A DNA stretch of 64,000 nucleotides from Bacillus sp. FSL K6-3431 (GTDB taxonomy: Bacteria > Bacillota > Bacilli > Bacillales > Bacillaceae_C): contig NZ_JBBOCT010000001.1 of assembly GCF_038002605.1 (NCBI RefSeq), forward strand, positions 372,001-436,000. Direction: 5' to 3'. The position numbers and the translations under genes are program-made. Shown piece by piece: positions 44,396 through 53,651 of the stretch (its first letter is position 1; each line of letters begins with the position of its first letter). The notes under the pieces are model-generated. The model did no database searches. It had not been told where the DNA came from and saw only the letters and a program-made list of their open reading frames with translations.

Positions 44396-44581
44396 TTGAA
44401 TCAAACCGAGTTTGCCAAGCTCTTGCAGGAACATGGGAGCAATATGGATCCTAAAAAAGTCCATATGTATTACAAACGAGGTAAATTACCAAAAGAAGCG
44501 TTGAAAATCGGTAATACCCCTTACTGGTTGAGAGAAGATATTGAGAGTTTTGTAAGGGAGAATACGCTAAGGGGGAGTTAG
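44396..44581 (+). CDS. Small helix-turn-helix DNA-binding protein, possibly from a lost mobile element
   Basis: The 61-residue product contains TEFAKLLQEHGSNMDPKKVH followed by MYYKRGKLPKEALKIGNTPY and WLREDIESFVREN. This looks like a short XRE- or excisionase-type DNA-binding domain. The TTG start has no good ribosome site. The same frame is open upstream to about 44306 with a plausible peptide (YHEDTYLAKGEKPLIIKDKN), so the gene may have lost its true start. It lies right after a strong hairpin and beside other mobile debris. The regulatory target is unknown. Confidence 0.45.
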   Translation: MNQTEFAKLLQEHGSNMDPKKVHMYYKRGKLPKEALKIGNTPYWLREDIESFVRENTLRGS

Positions 44582-44916
44582 TATGGGGGGAACGGAAAAG
44601 CGTTGGTGAGCCTTGGAATAAAGATTGATCATTAAATTCCCACCAATCCAAGTTTATTAAAAATACAAAAACTCCTTTGTGGACTATTTAAATAAAATGA
44701 ACAATATTACAGTGCAGCTAATATGAGTGTTTACATTCGAAGAAATATATAAGAGCAAAAGCTGATGATTTTCAATAGGTGGTTTTTCTGTTCTAACTTT
44801 AAAATTAAATTTGATTGAAATCTAATGCTAATTGTAAACACACCCTTGTTCATCATTGGACTAGAGGACAGACAATAAAAATAGACAAAGTGGATAATTG
44901 ACGGAATATACCGAAA
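44582..44916. other. Gene-free stretch
   Basis: Only AT-rich sequence with scattered stops in all frames is seen. No hairpin with a T run and no recognised repeat were found. Confidence 0.35.
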
Positions 44917-45252
44917 TTAACGGGTTGGAAGATCTACAAGAGAGTCACGATGCTTATCAAAGAAGGATTCAATCCACTTAATTATTTTCAACATAAATAA
45001 TATCGTATACTCTATCGACATAACCTGTTTGTTCTTTTTGTCTAAGGGTATAACTTCGATGATTTCCTTTCCTTCTTCATGGAACTGTTTCAGAACAGTA
45101 TTTATTTCGTCACTTTCAACTGCCATTTTTACCTGTACCAAACCTTGTTCCTTTAATTCAGCTTGAACAACCGTATTCGGTTCCTGCCCTTGACATGCCG
45201 ACAATAACCCTACGGAAATCATTAATACACCTAACATCTTTTTCATTTTCAA
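44917..45252 (-). CDS. Small lipoprotein
   Basis: The 111-residue protein has a clear lipoprotein signal (KMLGVLMISVGLLSACQ, lipobox LSAC with Cys20). The polar part VKMAVESDEINTVLKQFHEE and GKEIIEVIPLDKKNKQVMSI is followed by a hydrophobic, less plausible end. In another frame the end would read SIEY-DIIYVENN with an early stop, so a frameshift near 45005 may have replaced the true C terminus. GGGGGA precedes the ATG. The function is unknown. Confidence 0.55.
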   Translation of the reverse strand: MKMKKMLGVLMISVGLLSACQGQEPNTVVQAELKEQGLVQVKMAVESDEINTVLKQFHEEGKEIIEVIPLDKKNKQVMSIEYTILFMLKIIKWIESFFDKHRDSLVDLPTR

Positions 45253-45348
45253 ATCCCCCTAATAGCCTTTAAACATCTTATTAATAATATCCTTTCTAAA
45301 AGGTTTTCCTTTGTTCATGTAGAAATGTTGACATATGGAGGGATAATT

Positions 45349-45601
45349 ATGAAGAATCTTAGAACGGTTGATCAAGCAAAAAGTGAAATAATAAAGCTTC
45401 AGTCGTTTGTAAATTGGTGGAAGGTTTTCAGGCGAATACGTTAGATGAAGTGATCATCAAAGAATATGCTTATGTAGGAAGCGTTGTAAAAGTTTCCGAA
45501 ATAGTAAACGAGATGGGTTTTCGGCTTAGTGTTCACCAGTCGAGCCTGAAGATGTATCCAACGTATTAAAAGCAGAGGGACTAACGAGTTACATAAAGTA
45601 A
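45349..45601 (+). pseudogene. Small unknown gene broken by two frameshifts
   Basis: GGAGGG lies 6 nt before the ATG, which opens KNLRTVDQAKSEIIKLQSFV. One base shift near 45415 is needed to continue with LVEGFQANTLDEVIIKEYAY and VGSVVKVSEIVNEMGFR. Another near 45530 leads to SPVEPEDVSNVLKAEGLTSY. Read together this gives a helical protein of about 84 residues. The family is not recognised; similar small proteins occur on phages and integrative elements. Confidence 0.45.
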
Positions 45602-45643
45602 TCCGAACCGGTTATCTAAAGAAAACAAGACATTCCCGCCGAA

Positions 45644-45879
45644 AGTTTTAATCAATTTTTGAAAATTGTATTCCAAGGATTAGAAACTTTACAAGAACCC
45701 TGTGTAGCATGGAGTCCATTCGGCGAATATCGCTTTCCTTATAAAAGAGAGGAATGGAGATGCCGACCAGCGATTCCAGACCATTCGATCGAAAAGTAGC
45801 AGAACATACTACAGCTGTTGGAAAAGCGGCAATTGAACCGGGTGCTTCCCAAAAGGTTGTCAATCTAGTAGAAATATAA
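45644..45879 (+). other. Two overlapping short open frames of unknown nature
   Basis: One frame (45644-45799) encodes FNQFLKIVFQGLETLQEPC and SPFGEYRFPYKREEWRC without a start. The other (45754-45879) starts with ATG and encodes PTSDSRPFDRKVAEHTTAVG and KAAIEPGASQKVVNLVEI. Both have natural composition, so one may be the debris of a real gene. No family is recognised. Confidence 0.3.
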
Positions 45880-45909
45880 ATAGAATAGGAAAGTTCATAA
45901 AGATGCCTT

Positions 45910-46824
45910 CTATCGAGAAGTGGATAAGGTAAGGGACCCGTTGAGACATGGGAGGGAAAGCCTCCAAGAGCTTCCAGGAATAGACTGGAGTATATGATAT
46001 TCTTCTATTTCTTTAGCGAGAGCATCTATTTCATCCACAATCTTAGATAGATGCTCTTGGTATTGAAGAACAATTTTGACTAATAAGTCAAGATTAAAAA
46101 TATTACTCTGGTACAGGTTGTTTTGAAACGGGTTACGAAGGGCTGCTTCCCTTAATTTTTTAGCCTTTTCGTTTGCCCATGCATCTGAACGACTCATACA
46201 TAGCGAAGCTATTTTCTCTGTTATTTCTTTTTCACTCACACTTAACACTGCTTCTGAAGTAGGAAATGCTAATAATGTAAGCAATGAGACCTTTGAATAT
46301 AAGCTTCCAAAAACTCCTCTATATTCAGGAAATACCTGATCCAAAAGGGTATGCAGCTGTATTTTAGTCTGTGCTGATACTTCGGCAATACTTTCTTGTT
46401 GTCTTGTTAGATTACGAAGGTTTAATAGTTGAATGCCTCTTTTTTTATAAGGCTATAACTCTTCTTTATAAAATAGCTCGCAAAGGTGATAAGCATCAAC
46501 TGCATCTGTTTTTACCTTCCGTAAACTTGAACTTTTAGCTCGATGTGAGATAAGAGGATTGACAACAATATAAACGTAATTTTGCTCCTCAAGAAATTGA
46601 ATGACAGGAAAATGGTAGTGTCCTGTTGATTCTAAAACGACCGAAGGTTGATGACCACCAGCTGAACTCTCTACTCCATGAAGGAACTCTAATAAACTAC
46701 CTAAACCATCAGTATTGTGTTTGATACTAAAGCTCTTACGATATGGTTTGCCTTTATCTAAAAATGCTTGAACCTGACTTTCACCTTTTGAAACATCCAG
46801 ACCAATGACTGGATTCATCATCAA
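45910..46824 (-). pseudogene. IS110-family transposase with an internal stop and lost C terminus
   Basis: The N terminus VIGLDVSKGESQVQAFLDKG and VVLESTGHYHFPVIQFLEEQ and VNPLISHRAKSSSLRKVKTD form the DEDD (RuvC-like) domain of IS110 transposases. The frame meets TAG at 46453-46455 within LFYKEEL and continues in the same frame with PYKKRGIQLLNLRNLTRQQE. This is therefore a nonsense mutation, probably GAG to TAG, and not a frameshift. The second domain begins EYHILQSIPG and is then replaced by unrelated sequence, so the Transposase_20 part with the catalytic serine is missing. The element is dead. Confidence 0.8.
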
Positions 46825-47352
46825 ATCTCCTCCTCTTCCCCTAAGGCTTCTTGTAATGTCATAGGTTCGCTTGTTAAACGGGATCCTTGTCCCAACCAGA
46901 CTGAAACATGTTTATACAAGTAGGGGGTGAACAGTTTAGTTGACGAGATCGAGTCCCACGGGTGCGACGTTCTACCCCGACTACCGTAATCATATGACCA
47001 TATATAAAAAGGTCAACCAGAAAAATCTGGCTAACCTTATATTACGAACGGGTGCGTTACTTAAACAAGCAGCAAAAAAGGACCTTCCAGTCGAAGATCC
47101 TTTTTCAGTACCGATAACATACTAGAACGGCAGAGGAAAGTCGGAGGTTACTTCAAACGCTTACCTATTGCTAACATTTAATTTAAGTTCATTTCTTTAC
47201 ACAAACAATATTTAAAAAATATTGTAATAGTAGATATTTTAATCTATTAATAATGTAATACACTATGATATGGTTATAATTGAGACAGAAAAGGTGTGCG
47301 ACTAGGTCGCGACTACATCCTTTCTGAAATAAAGGGAGTAAGGAAGGTTAAA
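46825..47352. other. IS110 left flank and promoter region of mqo
   Basis: The stretch contains the former left end of the IS110 element and a half copy of the hairpin repeat seen at 49866 (CAGTTTAGTTGA near 46932). A terminator-like stem follows: AAAAAGGA at 47075-47082 against TCCTTTTT at 47098-47105. A TATAAT box at 47275-47280 lies 73 bp before mqo and may be its -10. I do not accept the small frame at 46994-47125 as a gene. Confidence 0.45.
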
Positions 47353-48855
47353 ATGAGCAACGGAGAAACTAAAACAGACGTTATCTTAATTGGGGCCGGA
47401 ATCATGAGTGCAACTTTGGGGACACTCCTGAAAGAGTTAGTACCGGAATGGGAAATCAAAGTGTTTGAGAAGCTTGAAAACGCAGGGGAGGAAAGCTCTA
47501 ACGAGTGGAATAATGCGGGAACAGGGCATGCTGCACTGTGTGAGCTTAACTACACTACTGAAAAATCGGACGGATCAATAGATATTAGCAAAGCTATTAA
47601 AATTAATGAACAGTTTCAGCTTTCAACGCAGTTTTGGTCTTATCTTGTAAACAGCAAGCTGATAAAAAATCCGCAGGACTTTATCATGCCCTTGCCACAT
47701 ATGAGTATGGTACAAGGGGATAAGAATGTAACTTTCTTAAGAAAACGTTTTGAAGCGCTGTCAAGTAATCCTCTGTTCCAAGGGATGGAATTTTCTGATG
47801 ACCCAGAAAAACTGATGGAATGGATTCCGCTTATTATGGAAGACCGTCCATCGAATGAAGCAATAGCGGCAACAAAAATCGACTCTGGAACGGATGTCAA
47901 TTTTAGTGCTTTAACGCGCATGTTGTTTGACCACTTAACGACTAAAAACGTCAATATCAAATATAAACATAGCGTTGATAATTTTAAACGTACTAGCGAT
48001 GGCAAATGGGAATTAAAAGTGCGTAATGTTGATAGCGGTAGCGTAGAACGACATACTGCAAAATTCGTCTTTATCGGTGGCGGAGGCGGAAGCCTGCATT
48101 TACTTCAAAAATCTGGTATTCCTGAAGGAAAACACATTGGCGGATTCCCAGTAAGCGGGATTTTTATGGCATGTAATAATCCAGAAGTTGTTGCGCAACA
48201 TCATGCAAAGGTATACGGAAAAGCTAAAGTTGGTGCTCCACCAATGTCTGTTCCTCATCTTGATACACGATATATCAACAATAAAAAATCATTGCTATTT
48301 GGGCCATTTGCTGGATTTTCACCGAAGTTCTTAAAAACAGGTTCAATGTTTGACTTAGTAACGTCCGTCAAACCACATAATGTCTTAACTATGTTGGCGG
48401 CAGGTGCAAAAGAGATGTCATTGACGAAATACCTGATCCAGCAAGTTATGTTATCGAAAGAACAGCGCATGGAAGAGTTACGAGAGTTCATCCCGAATGC
48501 TAAGAGTGAGGATTGGGATTTAGTAGTAGCTGGACAACGTGTACAAGTTATCAAAGATACTGTAGAAGGTGGGAAAGGAACGCTTCAATTTGGTACGGAA
48601 GTTGTTAGTGCAGCTGATGGCTCGATTGCAGCATTACTAGGAGCTTCCCCAGGTGCTTCTACTGCTGTTCACGTTATGCTTGAGGTAATTAAAAAATGCT
48701 TCCCACAACATATGAATGAATGGGAACCAAAAATTAAAGAAATGATTCCTTCTTATGGCATGTCACTACTGGAAAATCCAGAGCTTCTGCACGAAGTTCA
48801 TACTGTAACCGCAGAGACGCTCGGACTACGTGAAAAAGAGCTAGCCTATAGTTAA
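47353..48855 (+). CDS. mqo: Malate:quinone oxidoreductase
   Basis: The 500-residue protein begins with the FAD-binding Rossmann motif [20 protein letters not shown]. It shows the Mqo signature [20 protein letters not shown], in which the flavin and malate contacts lie. [20 protein letters not shown] and [18 protein letters not shown] follow, and [20 protein letters not shown] stands near the C terminus. It oxidises malate to oxaloacetate at the inner membrane face and passes electrons to menaquinone. The ATG at 47353 has AAGGAAGG upstream; the longer GTG frame from 47296 has no such site. The gene is monocistronic with a terminator at 49011. Confidence 0.97.
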   Translation: MSNGETKTDVILIGAGIMSATLGTLLKELVPEWEIKVFEKLENAGEESSNEWNNAGTGHAALCELNYTTEKSDGSIDISKAIKINEQFQLSTQFWSYLVNSKLIKNPQDFIMPLPHMSMVQGDKNVTFLRKRFEALSSNPLFQGMEFSDDPEKLMEWIPLIMEDRPSNEAIAATKIDSGTDVNFSALTRMLFDHLTTKNVNIKYKHSVDNFKRTSDGKWELKVRNVDSGSVERHTAKFVFIGGGGGSLHLLQKSGIPEGKHIGGFPVSGIFMACNNPEVVAQHHAKVYGKAKVGAPPMSVPHLDTRYINNKKSLLFGPFAGFSPKFLKTGSMFDLVTSVKPHNVLTMLAAGAKEMSLTKYLIQQVMLSKEQRMEELREFIPNAKSEDWDLVVAGQRVQVIKDTVEGGKGTLQFGTEVVSAADGSIAALLGASPGASTAVHVMLEVIKKCFPQHMNEWEPKIKEMIPSYGMSLLENPELLHEVHTVTAETLGLREKELAYS

Positions 48856-49010
48856 TTCTTTGGATGTAGAAACAATGGTAGTTAATGAAAAGGATTAAGC
48901 AACATTTTTCATCAATGGACAATCGTTTTTATGATTGAAAAAAACGAGGAAGATAATAAATTCACTTAAATAATTGGGTAAATAATAGAATATCATTGGA
49001 AATAAAACAT

Positions 49011-49050
49011 AGAACCTTTGATCTATCTTTAGATAGAAGGTTCTTTTTTT
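49011..49050 (+). terminator. Terminator of mqo
   Basis: AGAACCTT with an inner CTATC pairs with GATAGAAGGTTCT and runs into seven or more T residues. It lies about 155 bp after the mqo stop. The sequence between carries nothing recognisable. Confidence 0.8.
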
Positions 49051-49159
49051 ATTCGCAGTTAAAGAAGCCACGGTGAACTATAGTCAATTGATACAAGCAA
49101 ACGTTATTGGAATAATAGGCTTAATAACTGTATATTTAAAATAAAGTCTATTAATTTGA

Positions 49160-49345
49160 AAATAAGTTTAGATTGTGGAGAAATGTTCTTTGCGAAACGT
49201 TTCCTAATAAGTGCATAAACACGAAACAGGGGATTGCTAAAAAGCAATTACAACTTATTAATGAACCTCGGATTGAAAATCGTCATGTTGAATTGAAACG
49301 AGTTATCTGATACTCCTACATGCACAATATTGGAGGTGTCTTTTT
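49160..49345 (+). other. Degenerate region before the YbaK remnant
   Basis: A short peptide (KKQLQLINEPRIENRHVELK, near 49240-49305) is the only coding hint. GATACTCC at about 49309 can pair with GGAGGTGTC at 49332, forming a hairpin followed by TTTTT. The hairpin contains what was probably the ribosome site of the next gene. Confidence 0.3.
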
Positions 49346-49748
49346 ATAAATGCTTTGCAAGAAGTTTTAGAAAAAGGCAATTTAAATATGAATAATTGAG
49401 CACGAAAAACCTATGCTTTCAAGAGAAGATGGGAAATAATATTTTGGAATTGAGGTTGGGCAAACAGCACCTAACGTTGATATTAAATACCGATAAAGGA
49501 TTTTTTGTTTAATTGTATCTGGAAATCGTGGCAGACTTGAGTTCGAGAAAATAGCTGAAAACATAGGGTGTTCTAAAGTAAAATTAGCATCTCCAACGGA
49601 AGTTCAAAAAGTAACAGGTTTTGAGGTAGGAAGTGTTCGTATGATCAGACTTGATTTACCTTGTGTGCTAGACAAAGGACTTTTCAACTATGATTTTGTT
49701 TACGGAGGAACAGGACAACTAACATTTAAAATTGAACCACAAGCATAA
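49346..49748 (+). pseudogene. YbaK/EbsC-type aminoacyl-tRNA deacylase remnant
   Basis: Fragments in several frames (ALQEVLEKGNLN, IEHEKPMLSREDG, YFGIEVGQTAP, LILNTDKGFF) lead into a long intact part: LIVSGNRGRLEFEKIAENIG, SKVKLASPTEVQKVTGFEVG and SVRMIRLDLPCVLDKGLFNY. The last part has the LASPTEVQKVTGFEVG motif of YbaK/ProX-like deacylases, which clear misacylated tRNAs. At least three frameshifts or stops lie in the first half, so the gene is dead. Confidence 0.65.
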
Positions 49749-49839
49749 AATCAATTAAATAAAGTGATAGCAATATTCTGTTAATATGAAGGATTTCTTC
49801 TCATCTTCAATTAATAAGTGTGAAAAAAATTGACCAAAG

Positions 49840-49865
49840 GAGTTGTTGAGGCAGCTCTTTTTTTG
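49840..49865 (+). terminator. Small terminator
   Basis: GAGTTG and CAGCTC pair (one wobble) around a 6-nt loop, followed by seven T residues at 49858-49864. It lies 90 bp after the YbaK remnant. Confidence 0.6.
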
Positions 49866-49892
49866 TTCCACTAACGGTGCAGTTTAATTGAA
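49866..49892. repeat. 27-bp hairpin repeat, copy A
   Basis: The unit reads TTCCACTAA, CGGTGCAG, TTTAATTGAA, with arms that pair except for one or two positions. A second copy of the same length and layout lies at 51791-51817, and right-half or related copies lie near 46932, 47046, 50706 and 51745. Confidence 0.5.
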
Positions 49893-49990
49893 TGGAAAAT
49901 TGGAACTTATTTGTTTTTTTGTTATGGAAAATTAGTTTAACTAACTGTTACTAGTATAATCAAAAGAACTGAAAAAAGGTGATTAACACA

Positions 49991-50553
49991 ATGAAATCTG
50001 AAAAAGAAAATGTTAAATCAAGAACACTATATAAGTTGGGACAAAGAGAAAGAGCCAAAGATTTGTTATTTGAATTTAATAACATAAAACCATCAAAACT
50101 CTATGAGAGAAATCAAATCATTCAAAAAATATTTCATTCACTAGGAGAAAATGCATGGATTGAATCACCTTTTAACTGTGATTTTGGTTATAACATTACA
50201 TTTGGGGATAATTTCTACGCAAACACAAATTGTACAATTTTGGATTGTGCAAAGGTTACTATTGGAAACAATGTGTTGAGATTGGTCCAAATGTTAGTTT
50301 GTATACACCAAATCATGCAATTGATGCAGATGAGCGTAAAGTAGGCTATGAGAGGTCATTGCTAATTAATATAGGGGATAATGTTTGGATTAGTGGTTCT
50401 GTTACGATTGTTCCAGGAGTGACTATTGGTGATAATACTATTATTGGTGTTAGAAGTGTTGTGACGAAAGATATAACTGCAAATGTTATTGCAGCAGGTG
50501 TACCATGTAGAGTTATCAGACCAATAACTGAAAAAAAGATAAAATTGGATTAA
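49991..50553 (+). pseudogene. Sugar O-acetyltransferase (maltose acetyltransferase type) with one frameshift
   Basis: The N-terminal Maa-type helical part (YKLGQRERAKDLLFEFNNIK) and the start of the left-handed beta helix (FNCDFGYNITFGDNFYANTN, CTILDCAKVTIGNNV) lie in one frame. The rest lies in the next frame: EIGPNVSLYTPNHAIDADER with the catalytic His, and NVWISGSVTIVPGVTIGDNT. One extra base near 50275 (AATGTGTTGAG instead of AATGTTGAG) explains the break. The repaired length of about 187 residues fits the family. The enzyme would acetylate maltose, glucose or a related sugar with acetyl-CoA. AAAGGTG precedes the ATG at 49991. Confidence 0.8.
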
Positions 50554-50916
50554 AAACTACTGTAAATAATAATTAAAAGCGAAAAGTTATTTTAAAGTTA
50601 CGATTAACTGATTAATTAATTTTCAGGCCCATGCTATAAATACGGCATTGTCTGTTATATTTTGATTTACATAGCAGGTTGTGATGTATCGTAATTAAGC
50701 TAAATGGTGCGATTATTCAACAGGAACAGTCGCTTCTATGCTAACGGGCAAGATAGTGGAGAACAAAAACTAATAAATTCTATCCTTTGTGGTGCATTTC
50801 TGCTGCATGTATAGGGATCGCTTCCTAATATCATTTTATTAATAATTGTCCATTCCTCACGCAATCTGCTTGCATAAAATAAATATATGCCAATAGATTG
50901 TGAAGGAGGTGATTAC
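50554..50916. other. Gene-free stretch with one repeat-like word
   Basis: No coding frame is seen. A CTAAATGGTGCGATTATTCAA segment near 50700 resembles the core of the hairpin repeats at 49866 and 51791. The right end contains the strong GAAGGAGGTGATT ribosome site of the next gene. Confidence 0.35.
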
Positions 50917-51594
50917 TTGGTAGAAAAAAAAGGATCAAACTCTACTTCTTATAACCATTCTCACTGTTTTGAACCATTCATTAGTCCCAACCCTATAACT
51001 TCATTTAATCCTGTTCAACGTTTTCCTAAAATTCACAAAACAGCATTTGTAAGTCAGTTTTCTAGTGTCATAGGTGATGTTACCATTAGAAACAATGTTT
51101 ATGTAGCTCCTAATGTAAGTATACGTGCGGATGAAGGAACCCCTTTTTATATAGGTTCTAATACAAATATCCAGGACGGAGTAATTTTACATGGTTTATT
51201 AAATAGAAGGATTTCAGTTGGGGGAAAAAGGTATTCTATATTTATTGGAAATGAAGTGACCATCGCTCATGGAGCCCTTGTCCATGGTCCTTGTTATATA
51301 GCAGACAAAGTATTTGTTGGTTTTAATGCTATTGTTTATAATGCAATTGTCGGGAAAAACTCGTTTATTTCCTATACTGCAGTAGTAACAAATGGCGTTA
51401 GAATTCCGCCAAATAGATTCGTACCACCTGGAGCTAATATTGATTCTCAAGAGAAGGCGGACGCACTTTTGCCTGTACCAGAGGATAGTAAGGAATTTGC
51501 ACGTGAAGTTCAACGTGTCAATCAGGAATTCCCCGCATCTTATCATTTGTTATTTGGGAAAAATCGTTGCTCCTGTGGAATTGCCTATGACTAA
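50917..51594 (+). CDS. Gamma-carbonic-anhydrase-like hexapeptide-repeat protein
   Basis: The 225-residue protein has a left-handed beta-helix: SVIGDVTIRNNVYVAPNVSI and TNIQDGVILHG, later VTIAHGALVHGPCYI and KVFVGFNAIVYNAIVG, with His residues in the places of the zinc ligands of Cam/CamH enzymes. RADEGTPFYIGS is the usual Arg/Asp contact. A long N-terminal extension (FEPFISPNPITSFNPVQRFP) and a Cys-containing tail (NRCSCGIAYD) are typical of the Bacillus branch. TTG 50917 is chosen because GGAGG lies 7 nt upstream; the ATG at 50887 would begin before it. It would trimerise in the cytosol. Activity on CO2 is inferred only from the family. Confidence 0.82.
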   Translation: MVEKKGSNSTSYNHSHCFEPFISPNPITSFNPVQRFPKIHKTAFVSQFSSVIGDVTIRNNVYVAPNVSIRADEGTPFYIGSNTNIQDGVILHGLLNRRISVGGKRYSIFIGNEVTIAHGALVHGPCYIADKVFVGFNAIVYNAIVGKNSFISYTAVVTNGVRIPPNRFVPPGANIDSQEKADALLPVPEDSKEFAREVQRVNQEFPASYHLLFGKNRCSCGIAYD

Positions 51595-51658
51595 CATTAA
51601 AATGTGTTATGAATGCTCGTTCGAATCCTTTTCGAGGAGGACTCTTAATAGAAATGTG

Positions 51659-51684
51659 AAGCTGTCATCGAGACAGCTTTTTAT
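51659..51684 (+). terminator. Terminator of the gamma-carbonic-anhydrase-like gene
   Basis: AAGCTGTC pairs perfectly with GACAGCTT around a 5-nt loop, followed by TTTATT. Confidence 0.8.
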
Positions 51685-51790
51685 TGTAGGGGAAGAATCG
51701 TTGAAAAAGTACATAGCATACGAGATTGTGAAGAACTGTACTTAAACAAACGGGAGCGATACTTCAAGAAGGAGTAAAGCGTTTTTCTTA

Positions 51791-51817
51791 TTCAATTAAC
51801 GAAGCAGTTTAGTTGAA
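51791..51817. repeat. 27-bp hairpin repeat, copy B
   Basis: The unit reads TTCAATTAA, CGAAGCAG, TTTAGTTGAA and has the same 9-8-10 layout as copy A at 49866. The arms pair except for one position. About 50 bp to the left, AAACGGGAGCGATACTTCAA resembles a further diverged copy. Confidence 0.5.
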
Positions 51818-51867
51818 CAAGGATTTCCCTTTTTTAGAGAATAATACTTAATTAAAGGGAGGGCTCT

Positions 51868-51945
51868 GTGAGGTTGAGATTAAAAGGGCAACGTGTCGAT
51901 ATGGCAAAAGAAGATAAAGGAATAGAACATAACCAGATAAAATAA
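51868..51945 (+). CDS. Possible 25-residue basic peptide
   Basis: AAAGGGAGGG lies 4-8 nt before a GTG that encodes RLRLKGQRVDMAKEDKGIEH and ends NQIK. The ribosome site is strong but the peptide has no recognised relatives. It precedes the membrane protein gene by 30 bp. It may be a leader peptide or a chance frame. Confidence 0.3.
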   Translation: MRLRLKGQRVDMAKEDKGIEHNQIK

Positions 51946-51975
51946 AATGATAACGGGAAGAAATGAGGTGATTGT

Positions 51976-52404
51976 ATGTTAGAAAAGCTTAGAAAAGTTA
52001 ATATGAAAACGGCTGTATATATGGGGATATGTTTTTACTCTTTGACATTCTTAATACAAGTTCTTATTATTAGTGGGATTATTCCATTTACATGGGTTAA
52101 TGGTGGAAGGTCAGAATCCTTAGCAACTCAGCTACCAATATCTATTATCAATATCATTATTTCTATTATAGGAGGAGTTTTTACGCTAATTGTTGGCGGA
52201 AATATGTTATATAAATACAAAAGAGGAATAACCGTTATGTGTTGGTTTTTTGTAGTACTTTGGTCTTTTGGGTTTATACAACAATTGTTAGGAACACCTT
52301 TTGAAAAAATGGTTATGTCGTTAATATTGCTTCTCGGTGTCATTTCGAACATGCGTATGGCGATTGAAAAAAGATTAGCAATAAACACTATTATTAAAAC
52401 ATGA
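51976..52404 (+). CDS. Small membrane protein, four helices
   Basis: The 142-residue protein has four hydrophobic segments: YMGICFYSLTFLIQVLIISG, IINIIISIIGGVFTLIVGGN, MCWFFVVLWSFGFIQQLLG and MVMSLILLLGVISNMRMAI. Short basic loops put the N terminus in the cytosol. GAGGTG lies 7 nt before the ATG. It is followed by a broken kinase gene. No family is recognised. Confidence 0.6.
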   Translation: MLEKLRKVNMKTAVYMGICFYSLTFLIQVLIISGIIPFTWVNGGRSESLATQLPISIINIIISIIGGVFTLIVGGNMLYKYKRGITVMCWFFVVLWSFGFIQQLLGTPFEKMVMSLILLLGVISNMRMAIEKRLAINTIIKT

Positions 52405-52419
52405 ATCAAAGAATTTTTT

Positions 52420-53393
52420 ATGTGCAATCCAAAGATTATTAATCCAAATTATATCACTGAACAAACTTCACTTCCACTGGCAATTCCAGAGGAAACTTGC
52501 GTTTCTGAAAAACGAAAGTCATTTTCGGATGGAATGAACTTCTACCTCCGCTTTTATAATGAAAAAGAAACTTCGTCATCGAGAGACTCAACATTTCATC
52601 TATTACTCGTGACACATGGTTACTTGAAATCAAATCTTGAATATCGAAGAGAAAAATTCCTTGGTAAACAAACCATACTTGTCACGAACCGGACGTGAGA
52701 TCGAAATTTGCGAATCTGAATTGGGAACGTTTTTCGTAGTTATTTTCCAATTTATTGAAGGCGAGTTGAACGAAATAGATGAATTAGCTGAAATGGATTT
52801 TTATCAAGGGGGTAAAAGTCTGGGACACCTTCACAAAGTTGCTCAGCATATGACAAGCAAAGTGACGAGATGAAGCGTCTGCTTTCTTATGAAAAGCATC
52901 TTCAGTTATTAAACGTATTATTGCTAAAGAAGAAGATTACACCCATCAAGAGCTGCAAGCCATTGAAAAATGGTTGAATCATCTTCCAAAAACGGAAGAA
53001 CACTATGGAGTTATTCATTTTGACTTCGAACTTGATAATGTGATATGGGCAGAGGATCATTACGAAATGATAGATTTTGAACAATGTTCCTATTACTGGT
53101 TTACCGCGGATCTCGCATTCGCCTTAAGAGATTTATTTGAAGATGGATGCGATTTTTCCCATCCTCATTTTCAATCGTTTCTAAAGGGATATCAAGTTGA
53201 AAAGGAGATCTCTGAAAATTATGTAGAAGAGATCCCAGAGTTCCTCAGATTTCATCGTCTATTTATCTTCGCGACAATATTGAAAGCATTAGATGTGAAT
53301 ATGGAAACTAATCAACAAAATTCGTGGCTTATGAAACTTACACAAAGATTAGAAAATTATCGAAGTACCATATATTACAAAAAAAGGGAATGA
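52420..53393 (+). pseudogene. Aminoglycoside-phosphotransferase-fold kinase with several frameshifts
   Basis: The pieces read, in three frames, NFYLRFYNEKETSS (N lobe), then FFVVIFQFIEGELNEIDELA with MDFYQGGKSLGHLHKVAQ (hinge), then HYGVIHFDFELDNVIWAEDH and YEMIDFEQCSYYWFTADLAF. The last part holds the HxDxxxxN catalytic motif and the metal-binding Asp. Frameshifts lie near 52600-52690 and 52870-52960. The intact C-terminal 139 codons from 52974 show recent decay. A working homologue would phosphorylate a small molecule such as homoserine, choline or an antibiotic. Confidence 0.7.
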
Positions 53394-53651
53394 AGTTACG
53401 AATTTCTGTCTTAGTCTGTTAGGGACCTTGCAATATAAACCTAAAAAACTCCCAGTCCCATAATGGGAAAACTTTATAATAAGTTTATTCGAATCAATTT
53501 ACTGTATCCTCTTATTTAGTATAGAGTTACCACCTTTTTACTGGTATATCACAGATTTCGCATCCTCATACCAAAGTCGCATGTTAAGCAGGTATTTCTG
53601 TTCAAAATAGAGAAGATAGTAAAGAAACATTTTTAGATAGGGGGATTTAAT
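53394..53651. other. Gene-free stretch
   Basis: All frames are closed and no repeat or strong hairpin is seen. It ends with the GGGGA ribosome site of the HAD gene. Confidence 0.35.

Noticed and set aside
46994..47125. Small frame MTIYKKVNQKNLANLILRTG…
   Set aside because: It has no ribosome site, contains a terminator-like stem and a copy of a dispersed repeat word, and its peptide has no recognised family.
47155..47170. cre-like AAACGCTTAC before mqo
   Set aside because: Only the core matches the consensus, and it lies about 190 bp from the start codon.
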